A stretch of 64,000 nucleotides of DNA from Acridotheres tristis (lineage: Eukaryota; Chordata; Aves; Passeriformes; Sturnidae), in NCBI GenBank assembly GCA_037013685.1, contig CM072886.1:70025859-70089858 (forward strand), in the 5' to 3' direction. Shown here one piece after another: positions 23,857 to 37,680 of the stretch. The first letter of the stretch is position 1, and each line of letters begins with the position of its first letter. The translations under genes were made by a program, and so were the position numbers. The notes beneath the pieces are model-generated. The model was not told the DNA's origin and ran no database searches. It saw only the letters and a list, made by a program, of their open reading frames with translations.

Positions 23857-26800
23857 ATGGCAGATGGAAGAGGCTGTTATAAAAAAGGAGGATGTGGTAG
23901 GGGTGCAAAACACTTCTTGTGACCAGAAGGAATAGAACAGTTGTAGCAAACTCAATCTGCTAGGTGTACGTCCAGGACAGAGCAAAAGCACGCTTTCTGC
24001 CAGGGAGTGAAATGCTATCAGAGAAAAATTGCTCTGTCACCTTCTACTGCAGAATCCAGTTTCTTGCAGAGATTGATTTACGCGATCTTTTGGCACCAAT
24101 ATGTCATTAAACAGTGCATTCAAAACTGTATGAAATTAACTAGGTCCTGGTTTCAGTCCATAGAAAAGCTGTATTCTCCCCAGACCTCTATATCTGGCTG
24201 AGGCTCAGGCAAGTTCTTTCACCACTGGCAATCCCAGCTCTGAAGAGTTTTAAGAAATACACCTGCTTCTCCTTCTGTGGTAGTGGCTTAGGGAGGAACT
24301 GGGTATATTTTGGCTTTGTGGAAGCATGATTTTAACCATTCTTCCATACTTACAGGTTTATTTCTCCTAGCAACTACTTTGTAGAGCCTCTACTGCTGCA
24401 GAAACCTGGGGAACAAGACCCAGAGTTTATGTACATGAGAGAAATATGCTGCCATAGTTTATTTGTGGGTTTTTTGGTCTTTTTCTTCCCGTCTTATAAA
24501 TTTGCTATGCACAATCAATTTCAAAATGTCATAAAAAGAGCCAACATGAAAGAAATTCAAAACCCTTAGTGGAGTGTTGCTTTTAAAAATAACAAGATTT
24601 TGGCTTCAGGCCAACCATGCTGAGAACAAATGGAAGAAAAAGTCTCTTAAAATATTTAATATTACACAGTGGATTATATTGGATTACAAATAATCAAACA
24701 TGTCTGTTTATTTTTAAAAAGACATTCGTGTCAAGTGCACTTCTGTAGCTTTCACGTTTGTTTTTTACTACTCAATAATATTTTAATAAAAGCCTCCTAC
24801 TGGCCAGAAAATAATATTTTGTTACTCACTGGACTTTGCCTTTTTCTTATGCCTACTCAAATTCATAGGATTTCTTACATGGACTTCAAGACGAGTAGGA
24901 TGAAATCTGTTTCCAATTAGCAAATTGTACTTTCTTCCTTCCCTACCTCATAAAACCTGTCACAAACCCATGGAAGACAGTCATGGAGTGACCTCGTTTG
25001 TTGGATAGAATTAGTTAAAACATGCCAATTTTCTGTAGTATCTGCCCTGGCATTAGGTAATTTGACGCATTTTTTTCTTCTAAACATGGCTGATAACAGT
25101 CTCCACTTACATAGTTGGCAGAGTTTTAGGAACAAGCTTTATTAATTTCCGTTTTTAAAAGGATGAGCACATCAGGAAGAATAGGAGAATGGGATGGAGT
25201 AAGAGTGGCTGTTATATGGGATTTTTAATGAATTAGTGACATTTGAGGAAAAAAAGTGGGTTCCTCAAAGTGCAAAAGCAACTTTTCAGATTATTGAAGT
25301 AATATTTGTCCAGCCATTGAAATAAAATAGCCAATATGATCAGTGTTCCTGGACAGAGAATTTGGACCCTGAGGCTCAGTATTTAAAGCCTTTGAACCTC
25401 TTCTCAGCTGCCAGCTGACCCTGGTGGTGCCAGAATTCCCCAGGCACTTGTACTTCTGTCATCAAAGCCCTCCAGGTGCGTGCACTTCTGCTTTTGAGAA
25501 AGGGGAAAATTATGCAAATCTGATGCAGGCAGGCAATGTGGCAGCTAACATTTGGCATGATTCACAAGCTAGACCCTCATCTTCCTATTTCCCCTCAGGA
25601 GCCTCAGCTGGGACATCAAACTGTGTCTACCAAATTGGAATGGCATGTAAGTCCATTTCCCACCTCCAGCCACTGTGATCTGGTGGGGCCCTCAAACCAA
25701 AATCCTTTCCAGCTGGGTTGTGCTACAGTCGAGTACCACACTCTAATATTTATAGCACCCAGGCTGCCCATCTGACTGCACAACCACCACATCTGAGACC
25801 CTTCTCCAGCCTTTCTTTGGCGGGGTAGCAAAGGGAAGTTTTGGCTCAAGTTCTGTCTCCTGTCTGTTTTCCTTTTCCCTGCTCCTGCCTAAACGGATGC
25901 AGCATAAAGAGAGCTGCAACTCTACCTTACACAACTGAATGGGCTCAGATAGAGGAGCAAAATCTTGTCCACATGTTCTCTCTCAACTGCAGCTGTGTTG
26001 GCTTGGTTTTTGTCACCAAATGCTCATCTGTACACACTGCCAGGAGAGAAGGTTGTTAAGATGCACAATGCCTTAACCAATCTCAGTTGAAATAAACTCA
26101 TTTTAGCTTGCAGATCTCAAAGCAAACCTATACAGTCAACACAAAGGAGGTGGGGAGGGCTCCCAGGAAGGGGTCTATGTGAACAGTTCTGGGAAGGTGG
26201 CCTGCAGGTGGAGGAGTGAGGGGGTCTCCTTCACCAGCACAGCATAGCCAGAAGAGGATATAGGAACAAGACATCAGCCACATAGAAAAATGGGGGCTGA
26301 TGCAGCTTCTGAGGAGAATAGATAAAGGGACTGAATTGTGCCTGAACTCCTGTTCTTGCTTGTATTTCCTGGCCTAGAATGCAAGATGCCAATTTAGCTA
26401 TTAGGTTCTAATAACAAAATGGAAAGCTTAATTATAAATGATGAAATGTTCCATTAGAGGTTAACAGAATGGTCTGATAAACAAATCTGTTGTTGCATTT
26501 CATCTCCCTGTTAAGAAATTACTGGTTTGTCAGTTGTCTGCTTCCACCCTTCCCTACTTTCTTTCTGTATTTTTTGTTTGTAATGCAGTTGGTTGTATAT
26601 TATCTGTCTTTTCTTTGAAGATAAAAAAGTATAACTAAGACTTAGCTACATAGCTTTAGCTAAAATATCTCCTGTTATGTTGCTGCTAAAACCACCACTC
26701 CTGCTTCAGTCATGCAGAAATGGATGAAATGGGAATCAGACTTGGGGGATTTAATTTCAGTGCCAAAAGACAGGGAGAGCCCTGGGGAAGCAGCACCATC

Positions 26801-29800
26801 TTTTAGCCTTCTGACGTTGACACCTGGGAAATTTGAGATGAATGTATCGGGGAACAGAGCTTGCACAACATCTCCGTAAAAATCCCCACTGCTTTCAGTT
26901 TCACTGAACACTGTACACTTAGGCACTTCTGCCAGAGTTTAAAACCACTTTATAGGCACTGAGAAGAGCCTTGCAACACATCTTTATGCTGAGTGCTATC
27001 TTTATTTAAAAGATTGAAGGGGGAAGGAAAAGAGGGAAGGGAAGCCAAGAGGGAATAGTGCCGAGAGGGAGTTATAAAAATACTTGTTCAAGTTAACTTA
27101 ATGGGAATTAGGCACCCATCTGACTTCAGTGCATCCCGTGAAGGAATCTAACTCCTGTGGATGAACTCCTTCAGGGACTTTTCCAAGTCTCTTGAAGTAA
27201 CATTAAATCTTTGTAAATCTTATACCCAAGAGTATGTCAAGTCTGAGCCAACTGTGATTATGGTTGAATGCTTCTACCTCTCACTATAGCAAATGGGACT
27301 TGTGGCTATACAAGAGGTCAGCCTATCCAACTCTAAGGATAGTAAGGTCACCCAGTGAGCCTGGGTAACCCAGAAGCCTGCCACACTAGCTGGCCAAGTG
27401 TGCTCAGACGTGAAAGACTCCAGGTGTTCTGACTGTGTGTTCAGGCCACTAAGGGTGGCCCTGGGTGGCCCACAAAAGACTAAGTCACCTCTGGGGTGAC
27501 TTGCACATGCCACTCTGCAATAGAGCAGGAAGTACAGTCTAGCTCATCTTACACTAGCAATTAAGGTAGTGCTGCTCCTTGGTATAGGTAGTGGCAAGGC
27601 AGGGAAGGCACTGAAGCAGCGAAGACTGCAATGAAGCAACCTGCTTCTTCTGAAGTCTTGAGATACCTGGCAGGTCTTTTGTGCCCGAGTTCAGAAATGT
27701 TCAATATTTGTGATGCTAAGTCGTTTTTCTTCTTCTGGTCTCTATGATTACACATCATTTAGTGGTTTAGTCTCTAAACCATGTCTTTCCAATTACAGGA
27801 TATATTTTAAAATGTCATTGTCTCCTCAAAAATCAAACATCTCCTTCCCTTCAAGATCTCAGCAAGACAGCTGGCAAATCCAGGCTTACGGCAAAAATTA
27901 CAGAAAACACAAAAAGTACATGGACAACAAAAAATAAAGCAGGAATTCAATGTAGCATACTGCACTCCCTGAGCACAACTATAAAGCTAGCTCAGTATAG
28001 ATGAGACCCTGTCAGAGCTTTTGAGACTGCTTCATACATTTTACAGTGTGCTGCAAAACTAGCAGGCTTGGCCCCAGTGCTTCTCTGATCACGAAGCCAA
28101 GAGAAAAGCAATAGAGAAATGAGAGCTGTGTTGGCTAATACAGTGAATGCTGTAGAACCTGCTGGAGCATTGCTGCTGCATGTACGAGTGTGTCTGTTTG
28201 CTCAGGTGTGAATATATGTATTAGCTCCCTTTGTTTACATGGAGGCTTTGGTTTCCCGTGTTTGTACAAGCTTGTTCTAAAGGCTGGCACATCTCATTTT
28301 TGAAGCTGTGAATCCTGCAAATTCTATCCAAGCACACTGCCAGCAATCCACAGCTGTACACAGCAAGAGCAACTGAATAAACCAAGTGTGACTGGAAGGA
28401 AAGCAAAGCTGCTTTGCTCTTGAGTGAGCTTTCTCTCTAGTTCTGTGAAAGACCCAATTTAGCAGAGTACTTTACTTTCAAACTGTATGCTTTTACTGAA
28501 GGCTGCTAGAGGACCTAAAGATAAAGACGTACCTGAACGCTTTGCTGAATCGGGGCCTAAAAAGGAGAGCATAACAGAGAAAATGTTGATCATTATCTAA
28601 GAAATGATGGGCTGGCATCATGCTGATAGAAGTACTTTTTCAGTGCATGTAAAAACAGTAGGGATTACAGGTGAGGAATGGATTTCTCCATCTTATCTCT
28701 CACTCATTGAAACAAATGGTTTTATGTTTCCAGCAAGTTTATTTAACTTATTCTTTCCAAACAGGCATTTCATTTCTGAGTCAGGTAGGAAGAAAGGTGA
28801 ATGAACTCTTCTGATTGTCCTGCAAGTTCAGAGCAGCCCTAGGTTTTTCTCCAGTGACATATTTTGTCCTTGGCAAACCAGGAGTAGGATATCTGTTTAT
28901 CCTCCGTGCTGGAGACTAGCACACCATTTGCTAAGTACAGCAGCATTTCTGAAACTAGGAAAAGCAAACAATGTTCTGGGAACATAAATGTCTTCCCTGG
29001 TTAACAATTTCCCTTGCAGAGAAAGAGAAAGGAGTGGAAAATTTGAATTTGAATGTGCCCCCTTACACACACACGCTTATACACCTCCTGCCAAAAGATG
29101 CATCTGGTTCTATAAAAATCCCAGATCCTCTTGCATGAATGCAATCTGAAGTCATAGGTTTGCATAAGAACCAAATCCTCAGTCAGAGGGCTGTGAAGTA
29201 TCTGTCAACTCATCAGCTGGATACATACAGAGAGAGCTATTTAGAGCTGATGTTGCTGCTTGGAAGACAGGGACTTGGTTATCATTTTACTTCTGTGCAC
29301 CTGTGTCCTATCTTGCCTATTTCACAATTCTTCCACTCACTTCCACATCCCCTTGTTTGAGCAAAGGGCAATTTCAAACAAGTGGCTGATGTTTGGGTGC
29401 TCTGACCCCTGGGCATGGCAAACCTTTACCCAGGGGCAGGGAGGCAGTGTGGTGTGGAGGCGCTGCCTTGTACGATGGGGAGGGAGGGGCCTCCCTGCAA
29501 GGAGAGTACAGTGAATGTCTGGGAGAGAGGCAGTCAGCAAAGCCAAAAGGAGGGCATCTACAGGATGGTAGCTTGGGAAAGGTTTGCTTTTATGAAGGAA
29601 GCAACTGCAGCACAAAAAGCACCATATGAAATAGTATTAGGCAAGATTCTCAAGAACCTCCTACCCCTGTCTCAAGTGACGTATGCTTTGCATTCATTTC
29701 TGCTTCAAACAAACAACAGGCTTTGAACAAAGACGCAGCTAAAACAATGTAGGTTAAGCAAAGAGGCTTTCAGAAATACTGCATCATTGACCATACCATC

Positions 29801-32800
29801 CTGCAAATAACCAGCTTTGTAACAGAGGGCAATAAAAACAATGACTCTCTACCCTTTTAGAAATGCAAAAAAATGCTTTTGGTCCCATTGTCTCTACGTG
29901 TCAGCTAGAGGTCCCTACAAACTGTCAGGATGTTACTCCGAGGAGACACTACAATGCCTGTAATGCTGGTGCCATCAGAATCTCTTTCCAGATTCAGGTG
30001 CTGGCCAGCAAACTTGAAATTGCATCCCAATTTTCCCTATTCCACTGAAACAAATGGGGTACTGGTTCACTGCTGACTCTTTCTCAAAGTGTGGTATGTG
30101 GCAGTGATCTTGGAAACAGGTCTGTGAGGCGAGCTCTCCCATTCCTGCTCTGAAGTGTTCCAGCAGATTAAAAACAGTGGGATGGAGAAAGAAAGGTTGC
30201 TGAGCAGTTAATGGCACTAGAATGGAGAAATTGCATGTTGTGATGAACATTGCCAAAGTTTGTGACCTTGCCTAGTGCATGTGGTGCTGATTATACCAAA
30301 GGCTGAAGCAGATGTGAGGGAAAATTGAGTTTCATTTCCTCCCAGCTATCCCAGGCCCTCTTTAGTTAAGTGGAGGATTATGATGCTTTAGGAAAATAAT
30401 GTATATACCTGTGTAGCTGTAATAATGATGGATGTTTTCCCTCAACCCAAGTAACTGTGATAGATGCAGCTGGCTGTAACCTATGATGAACACTAAGGTT
30501 AATTGGAAACAAGGACACAGCAGTCCCTAAGTAACATTATTATGTGGCATATTCACATGCTGTCATTAATTTTCCTATTTGTTTGACTTTGCAAAAACAC
30601 ATAGCAACAAAATCTGAAAAGAATAGAAGTAAGAGTTATATTATACCTCTTACCAAGGTAGTACTGAGGATGAGGAGGAGCTGAATTAACCAAGTGCTTG
30701 CTGACATTATGCTTCTGTACAGCCTAACGCCTCCAGGTAATGGGAGAGCACGCTGTGCAGTGGCATTTGCTACAGCTGTGCTCTTCTGTCTCTTCTACCT
30801 GGTTTGTTAAAAGATTGATTATCATAACACTTCCAGGCCATGGCTATTTTATTATAGCAGAATTCAACCTGAGTCAGAATTTGAACTCCTGAAGCACTGA
30901 AAAAGAGATATGGAATATAGGACTAAAGCCATTGTGCAGTGCAGAGAATGAGCACAGGGCAGATGGAGTCTGTTGTCTCTTCTCTGAAGGTGGCCAGCAC
31001 CTGGTGGAAGATCTACATTTAGAAGAATGGTCAAAGATCCCAGCAGTAGGCTGTTATGGGTAAAATCTGCTTTCCACGTGGGGAGCTACATCTGGTAGAG
31101 CTACAGACTTCTTTCAGCTCCAAAAATCTGAGGTATTACGGACTTTCAAAAAATAGTTATGGGGACTCTGAGAAATTCTCATTCCCAGTTTACTGTTTGT
31201 CCACACACACCTTTTTGGACACTAGTGAAGTTGGGTTTAGCAGGATTATGTGTAGCAGTGGTTCTTGCAGTACATATTCCTGTTAGATGAAAAAAACCCC
31301 ACATTTCCTATACTCTGAATTTATACATTTAAGCATGGGGCCATAAAGCTTAGAGCAGTGGAAGGTTCTGCAAAGCAGCTATACGAGTAGAACGCAGCAG
31401 GAATTATAATATCGATGTGAATGAGAACCAATGAAACACAGACACCTGACACACAATGCTTGCCTCTGCTGATCCCACAGAGTTGCACAAACATGCAAGA
31501 CAATCCGAGCCCATACAACGTGAAACAATATGCACTTGTCATAACACTCCAAACGAAACCCTACCACACTACTCCTTCCCTGTCCAGCAAACAAAGCAGT
31601 GTAAGACCTTTTGCTTTATTATAAAAGTAAAAAAATCCATATCCATATGGAAAGTATCCATATTCTTATATAAAACTGATTTTTACAAGGTTTTATTTGA
31701 GTGAATGGGAACAGTGTATATTAATAAGTGTATAAGGAGGGCTTTCAGTGCAAGCATGTTGAGATTAGAGGGAAAATTAGGTCCCAGTGATCCACCTCAA
31801 GTGAGACCATAACTTCTAATACCTTTGCTAGATTTCAGGGTAAAAAAATCACATCAGATGCAAACCCTATTGCCCAATTAACGTCATGAAAATGGTCAAA
31901 TTGTGATGTTTGGCCATCAAAAATAAATACACACGCCAAGAAAAACCACAACTGTCTCTGCACTGCCTACAAGTAACTCTGCATGTGTTCTTTTTCACAC
32001 TTGCACCCTTACAACATATTGCAAGCACATGAGGGAGAGAAGGAAATGGAAGCGGGGGCAGGATTCCTGCATGTTACAGATACTGCTAACAGGTTTTTTT
32101 TTTTTTTTTAGTCTTTCCTTAAGACCTTCTGGTTGCTGTATTTCATATAGTAGAAAATTTCAAGATCCTTCCCTTGTTATCACTGATTCTAACAGCTATA
32201 TGTGCCCAGATGAGACTATTTTTTTTTGGGCATAGTCCTATTAGTGCTCTTAAACATGTCCTTCCATTTGCCTCTTTTGGCTCCATTGCAACACAAAACT
32301 GTAGGCATACTGCTAAATGAGGACATAAACTTTTCCAGACTTTTGCAAACAACTAGACTTCTGAAGAAGATAAATTGTTATTGCTTTTGCACCGCTCCTT
32401 TCTTGGGAAAAATGAAAAAAATACTGCCACTGTGTCAGTATTGCACAGAAGTTTATTGGGTGAGTAATAACATGTCATTGTCAATCGAACTAATAAGCAA
32501 CGGAAAAGCTGGCAAGTAAAATTCAAGCTCCTGAAAATAATTTCTGAATCCATTTCACATTCACATATTTAATTATTCATTAAAAGAAACCAGAATGACT
32601 GAAAGGATCACAATCCTTCTCAGTGGGCCCTAAAAATGAATCAGATATTAACTATGCCTGTGGTGGGGTTTTTTTGTTTGTTTTTTTTTTTTTTTTAGTG
32701 GAACTGTAGCAAGAAAGTAGGAAAAGTATAGGTACAGTTTGAGGGAATGCACTCCTAAGTCATTATTGTCATGTCAAAGATTCTAGAACAATGTATTTCC

Positions 32801-34268
32801 CGTATTTCAGGAGGGGTATCTTGACAGGGATGTACTGACTTGGGTAGACTTGAGTAGTACATCACCATGGTGAGGAAGATCTTGCTTTTGACCAGTATCA
32901 AACCAACCTATTTTATCATGCATTTTTCAGCTCACCAGTATGACCATTACATGATTCAGCATAAACCACACAGTATAAATTCCTACACGGTTGCAAAGCA
33001 CTCGGGTTTTAAAATAAGTCCCACAAACCTTTTTGTCAATGTCTCGGACTTCTATAAAGATTACAAAGTTAGCACTGCACAAAAGCAGCATAGGGGAGCC
33101 TGACTCATGCCAAATTGTGGCTTAAGAGCAGTTTGGGGAGCAAAAGTAAGGTTAAAGGTGACATCCTTATATACTACTAGTTCTCTGTCAGTTTCTGCCA
33201 GGTCATGCCCTTGATTGCTTCCTTTCCTTTATTGCAATGTTTCTGTCATTTTTAAACTTCTGCATCTTGTACTTCAGGTCTCAGGTGATTTACAGGACAT
33301 AGCAAAGGGTGAACTGTGCTGTGTGCTCCCACAAACTAGCTGTATATTCTGTAGAGACTTATGGAAGAGCTGGACTCCATGTCCCAAATGATTCCTTCTA
33401 GTGCTATGGGAACATACCACTAGAAAGTACACTAGAAATTCAGCAATATTTAGCATAGTCTGAAGGCTATTTTAAGTTGTGCCAGCTGCTAAACACAGTA
33501 GGGATTCAACAGGGTGATAAAAGACATTTTAGACCAAGTCCTGACTTACATTCTCTGCAGGGAAGTAATACAAAAATTGCTAGGATGCTCTACTCATTCT
33601 GAGAATTCACCTATTTTGGGATAAGCCTTCCAGGGCTGAGTGAGGGCAGATTTATACTAGATGAATGGTGCAAATCTACAGTAATGCAACAGGGTCTGAA
33701 TGTAGAAAGGGAATAACAATAGAAGAATCATTTAAAGCCAAAGATTGATATTTCAGACCTAGCTGGCTGGAGGCTGGGCTTTTTTTTTGTATTTGATTTT
33801 TCATTCATTAAACTGTTAACCCATTTTCAGTCCCTGTTAATGCAACTCAATTGCATCAGTGCTTTAACAAGCTGTTAAAGGAACCATCACATAGAAATGG
33901 AGAGGCAAAATTGTGTCCATATTACTGCACTTTGACTCTGAACATAGGCATAATGTACTGAGCATGATATAGTGCTCCTTCAATACTCTCACTGGGGGTA
34001 GTAAAAAGCAAAGCAAAGCTGGAATTTTTGAGGGAAAATCTCTAAGCTCTGAGCTTTATGTGTGACTCAAAAGCCAGGATTTTGAAATGACGCTAGGCAG
34101 CTGTAAATTGAAGCTGCAAGAAGCAGAAGTGTGTCCAGGTAAAAGTATGCTGCCTTATTAGATGTATTGAAAAAACAACACTGAAAATCTTGACGAAGAG
34201 TTTGATGGTATCAGCTCTTGTGACTGACTACTTGTGCTTGTTAACTTGCTTTTTTTTTGCACTTGAAC
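23857..34268. other. Intron 1 segment without recognisable genes
   Basis: AT-rich unique sequence with T runs near 32095-32110 and 32665-32697. A degenerate string near 33375-33420 (ctggactccatgtcccaaatgattcc) is only weakly like a CR1 tail. Open frames here are short and without family similarity. I see no further structure. Confidence 0.55.
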
Positions 34269-34285
34269 AAAAAAAAAAAAAAAAA
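34250..34285. repeat. T-run and A17 run as imperfect inverted repeat
   Basis: A T-run (about 34250-34258) is separated by about ten bases from a run of 17 A residues (34269-34285). The pair can fold into an A/T hairpin. There is no sign that the A-run is the tail of a retrocopy. Confidence 0.7.
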
Positions 34286-34619
34286 TCATCTTCTATGGCC
34301 TGCACATTGCTAATATAAGTGGTGAAGAAGGGCCAAACCTACCCTCTTCACTACTCAAGGTGTGCACAGGCTGACCCAACACATAGGCTCTGGAGCTCGC
34401 TCAGGCAAGGGCTGTAGTCAGATGGTGGAGGCATCTCTGCACGGTTCAGACCAGGTCAGTTACAGGACATCAGATGGAGAAGTGTTTGACCCACACTCCA
34501 ACACAGAGATGTCCCCACAGGTGCCACAAAGCACACTTCATTTTCAAGTCAGTGGAGAAATAGTTTGAGTTTGTCCAGGCACCGAACTTAACACTGTGCT
34601 CCATCAATTGCAATAGCTG

Positions 34620-35460
34620 GTAGGAGCAGCGTGGCGACATCCAGCTGGTGTCAAAAACCTTTTCAGCCATTTCCATGGTCCAGTCCTGTCCCACGGCTGA
34701 GTGCCTCCCCTGTTGATGCTCAATGGACCAACGGGGTATTTTCAGCCCCCCACGACCTGCCTGCGCCGTGTTTGCTCAGCTCTCCCTGCATGGAGGCTCC
34801 TCTTCTGTCAGAGGGATGTGACCTGACAATGGCCATGGCACGCACGGATCACACCTGCGGGCTGCGGTACCCGGGGCCTCCGGGGCTGGAGGCACAGCCC
34901 AAGGGGATGCTCAGGCCTCCCAAGTGTGACTGCACTACGCTCTGGAGTAGTTCTCCTGCCTCACTGCCCTCGGAGAAAACCCTGCAAAACGAGGCACAGC
35001 AGAAACAATGAAAAGAGAAGTTTTTTTGAATCAAAATAAAAAAAAAAAAAAAATAAAAGCGGTGCTTCGGTACACTTTCACCAACGCATATTCGCCTTTG
35101 ATGGCAGGGCTGGAATTCTGGTCGGCTGGTGCAGCATTCCCAGGCGGGAGGGAGGTGCGGGACCCGGCCCCGCTCCCGGCTCCGGCCCCGCTCCCGTTCC
35201 CGGCCCCGCTCCCGTTCCCGGCCCCGCTCCCGTTCCCGGCCCCGCTCCCGTTCCCGGCCCCGCTCCCAGCTCCGGCCCCGCTCCCGTTCCCGGCCCCGCT
35301 CCTGTTCCCGGCCCCGCTCCCAGCTCCGGCCCCGCTCCCGTTCCCGGCCCGTTCCCGGCTCCGGCCCGGCCGCCACGCGGGGGAGCTCCAGGCCTTGCAG
35401 CGGCCCGGGATCAACCGGGCCTTGGGCTTGGCCCGCCGATATTCGGGAGAAAAACAATTA
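34620..35460. other. GC-rich island within intron 1 containing a minisatellite
   Basis: This is a sharp rise in G+C and CpG compared with both sides, centred on the 18-bp minisatellite. Several open frames on both strands (up to 202 codons) arise because the repeat unit is a multiple of three and GC-rich sequence lacks stops. None looks like a real protein. An A-rich run with two AATAAA-like strings sits at 35034-35059. The island could be a cryptic promoter or only a consequence of the expanded GC-rich repeat. Confidence 0.6.
35165..35371 (-). repeat. 18-bp GC-rich minisatellite, ten full units plus a partial, with tandem G-quadruplex motifs
   Basis: The + strand unit is CGGCCCCGCTCCCGTTCC. 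Ten 18-bp units occupy 35165-35344 with few substitutions (GGCTC, AGCTC or TGTTCC variants), followed by a shortened copy and degraded sequence to about 35371. The complementary strand reads GGGAACGGGAGCGGGGCC repeatedly. That is a canonical G-quadruplex pattern with loops of 3, 3 and 2 nt. This G-rich strand is the CDH6 transcript strand. The Pro-Leu-Phe, Ser-Arg and Gly-Ala-Gly-Asn translations in various frames are repeat artefacts. Confidence 0.97.
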
Positions 35461-37255
35461 AATTTGATAGCTCTGATGGACTATCGGCAAATAATTCAAG
35501 AGTAAAAGGGAAAGGATCGCCACCGTTAAAAAACAACAACGCCAAACCAAACAAATAAAAGCGCCTTATCTCCCTCACTGATACACATTTTAAACTACAA
35601 ACAGCTAATCCTGACACCGATTCCTAGCAAACTATTTATTTACCTGTGACAAAAGAGGGTGGGGTTTTTTTAGCATTTTAAACAGCTCAGCTGGAAGCAG
35701 GGAAATTAGCATGAAGTGAAATATTTGTGGGAGCTTAATACAGTTAAAAGATTCCTATTTTCCCTGACATAAGACACTGGGGCCAGTTAACCCTTTCTAA
35801 TTAAGCAGCCTAAAACAGGATAGCACACAGAAGAAATAGTAGCCAAACAGTGATGACCCAAACTGTGGAAGGGAGAAAGACTGGCCATGAACATGAGGTA
35901 AATAAATTTCTGATACAAAACCATAAAACTACTACAGCATGGAAAGGCAACACCGGGATAAAAGAATGAGGAGGGAAAATTACAGTCAGAACGAAGACAT
36001 TACTAAATACTATTCTCTCCAAATCCTACCTATTAAATGAGAAGCTTTTGTTCATCTAGACTTGCATCATACTGCATCACATAGCTCTGCTACACAAATG
36101 TGTAGTGGAATGAATTCCTTTCTACTCATCTGCCAAACTCCAAACTTCTGTCACTTTTGTTGAGATTTTCTACACAAAAGAAAGTCACAAAATACAGTAT
36201 AAAGTAATAAACATTTATTTAGTTTTGTCTTTGACTCAAAAAGTGCCTAATTAGGGTGTCCCCAGACTGTGATTATGTGCGTTTTTATTACTCTTGATTT
36301 TTTAAAATTATCTTTTGGAAAGTTTAGAGTTTTTGTTCTCTAAGCAGTTGACACTGCAGTGGGCAGCTTGTATGTCACTGTCTGCAGCGGGGAAGAGAGT
36401 TAAAATTTCTCTGAAATGGATGAGGTAATGTTTACAGACTCATAACCAGGCTGCTGCTGGTGCTGTTGTTTGCTCTTCAAGGTTGGGTTAACAGTGTAAC
36501 TGCCATGGTGACTCTCTGGAAACCTGGAAATGCAGAACAGCACTTCAGCAACTAAGGAAGACTGGAACCTAGTGCTAGCCTACAGTTCTCCTCATAGCTA
36601 GGGGAAGAATTTGGAAGAAGTTCTGCAATCCCAGAGGCTGTCTTTATTTTCACATTGATGATTTATGATGACAATTTTCTCACGCTTTGTAATGACACCT
36701 CAGGTAAACTGTCTTGCTCACAACACAGAACTCGGCCACAATGGGGAAAAAAGTGCATTGCAGCCTCACATGTAGAACCTGACAAAAACCTTAAGATACT
36801 CTGACACTTTTGGGTGCTAAAAAGCAATCTGAGTGACTTTCCAAATGACAAATGTTTTCCTTTGAGCCTAGGATGAATATATACATCAGCAGCTATTTTT
36901 CAACTGCTATTTTTTTCACAGTTCAGCCAACTTTGAATTATCTGTGTTGGAACAATATCTTAAGGAGACATAAAAAGGTGTGGGTATAAGCTACATAATC
37001 ATGATGATCTTCCTTGAGATGTATGTAATGATTAGATCTTCCCTAAATCCCTGAATGACAAGCAACTGGCTATACATGTAACGGCTTCAGACTAGCTGTG
37101 TGACTAAAATTATCCATGTGTAACCATTTGCAAGACTAGGCTTATCTAGGCTAATTTGCAGGCACCAGAGTTAATTCTTATTCTAGCTTAAGTTAATTTT
37201 TTTTTGCACTTGTCTGGTACCTTCCTAGCTTTGCCTTGCCAGTGCAAAAGGAAGC
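35461..37255. other. AT-rich intronic spacer between two GC islands
   Basis: Unique AT-rich sequence with no recognisable gene or repeat. Confidence 0.6.
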
Positions 37256-37680
37256 AGCGACTTGAATTGCAATGCGGTTGGACAAAAACTCCAAACTCCC
37301 GGGATGAGAGAGATTTGCGCTGACCTCGCATGCACAGCTCCCAGCGCCGGGGAGCTCGGTGTCACGCATCCCTGCTCTGGTCCCCAGCCGGGATCAGGCG
37401 CTGCCTGCCATCCCGAGGAGCCGTGCTCTTTGTCTGCAGCACTCGGAAGGGCGAGCCCGCAGGGCTGCGCATCCAAGCGCTCTGCGGAGAGCCCCCAGCC
37501 CTGGCAGCAGCCCCGCCGGAGCAGCACCTCATCCATCCATCCTGCTGATGGGCTGCTGCTGCTCCTCCTCTGGGATCTCTGCCTGGCGCCGGACCTGGCC
37601 CCTGCGCAGGTACCAGCCAGCGCCGGGACCTGCAGCACAGCTCTGAGCCCCTCCACAAAGATGGTCTTATCACCTCGGCA
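37256..37680. promoter_or_regulatory. Intronic CpG island, possible alternative promoter or regulatory island
   Basis: About 400 bp contain more than twenty CpG dinucleotides, in a bird intron where CpG is otherwise rare. It has GCGCC, CCGGGG and CCGGAG motifs and a Leu-rich stretch (CTGCTGCTGCTCCTCC) at about 37551-37570 that makes several frames look like signal peptides. No TATA box is obvious. CpG islands inside long first introns of developmental genes often mark alternative promoters or poised enhancers, so that role is inferred. An unannotated exon is another possibility. Confidence 0.5.

Noticed and set aside
33340..33420. Possible degenerate CR1 3' end (ctggactccatgtcccaaatgattcc)
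   Set aside because: Only scattered similarity and no terminal ATTCTATG repeat.
34849..35505. Overlapping long frames on both strands (up to 202 codons) with Pro-Leu-Phe, Arg-Ser or Gly-Ala-Gly repeats
   Set aside because: All are produced by the 18-bp minisatellite, whose unit length is a multiple of three and which contains no stop in several frames.
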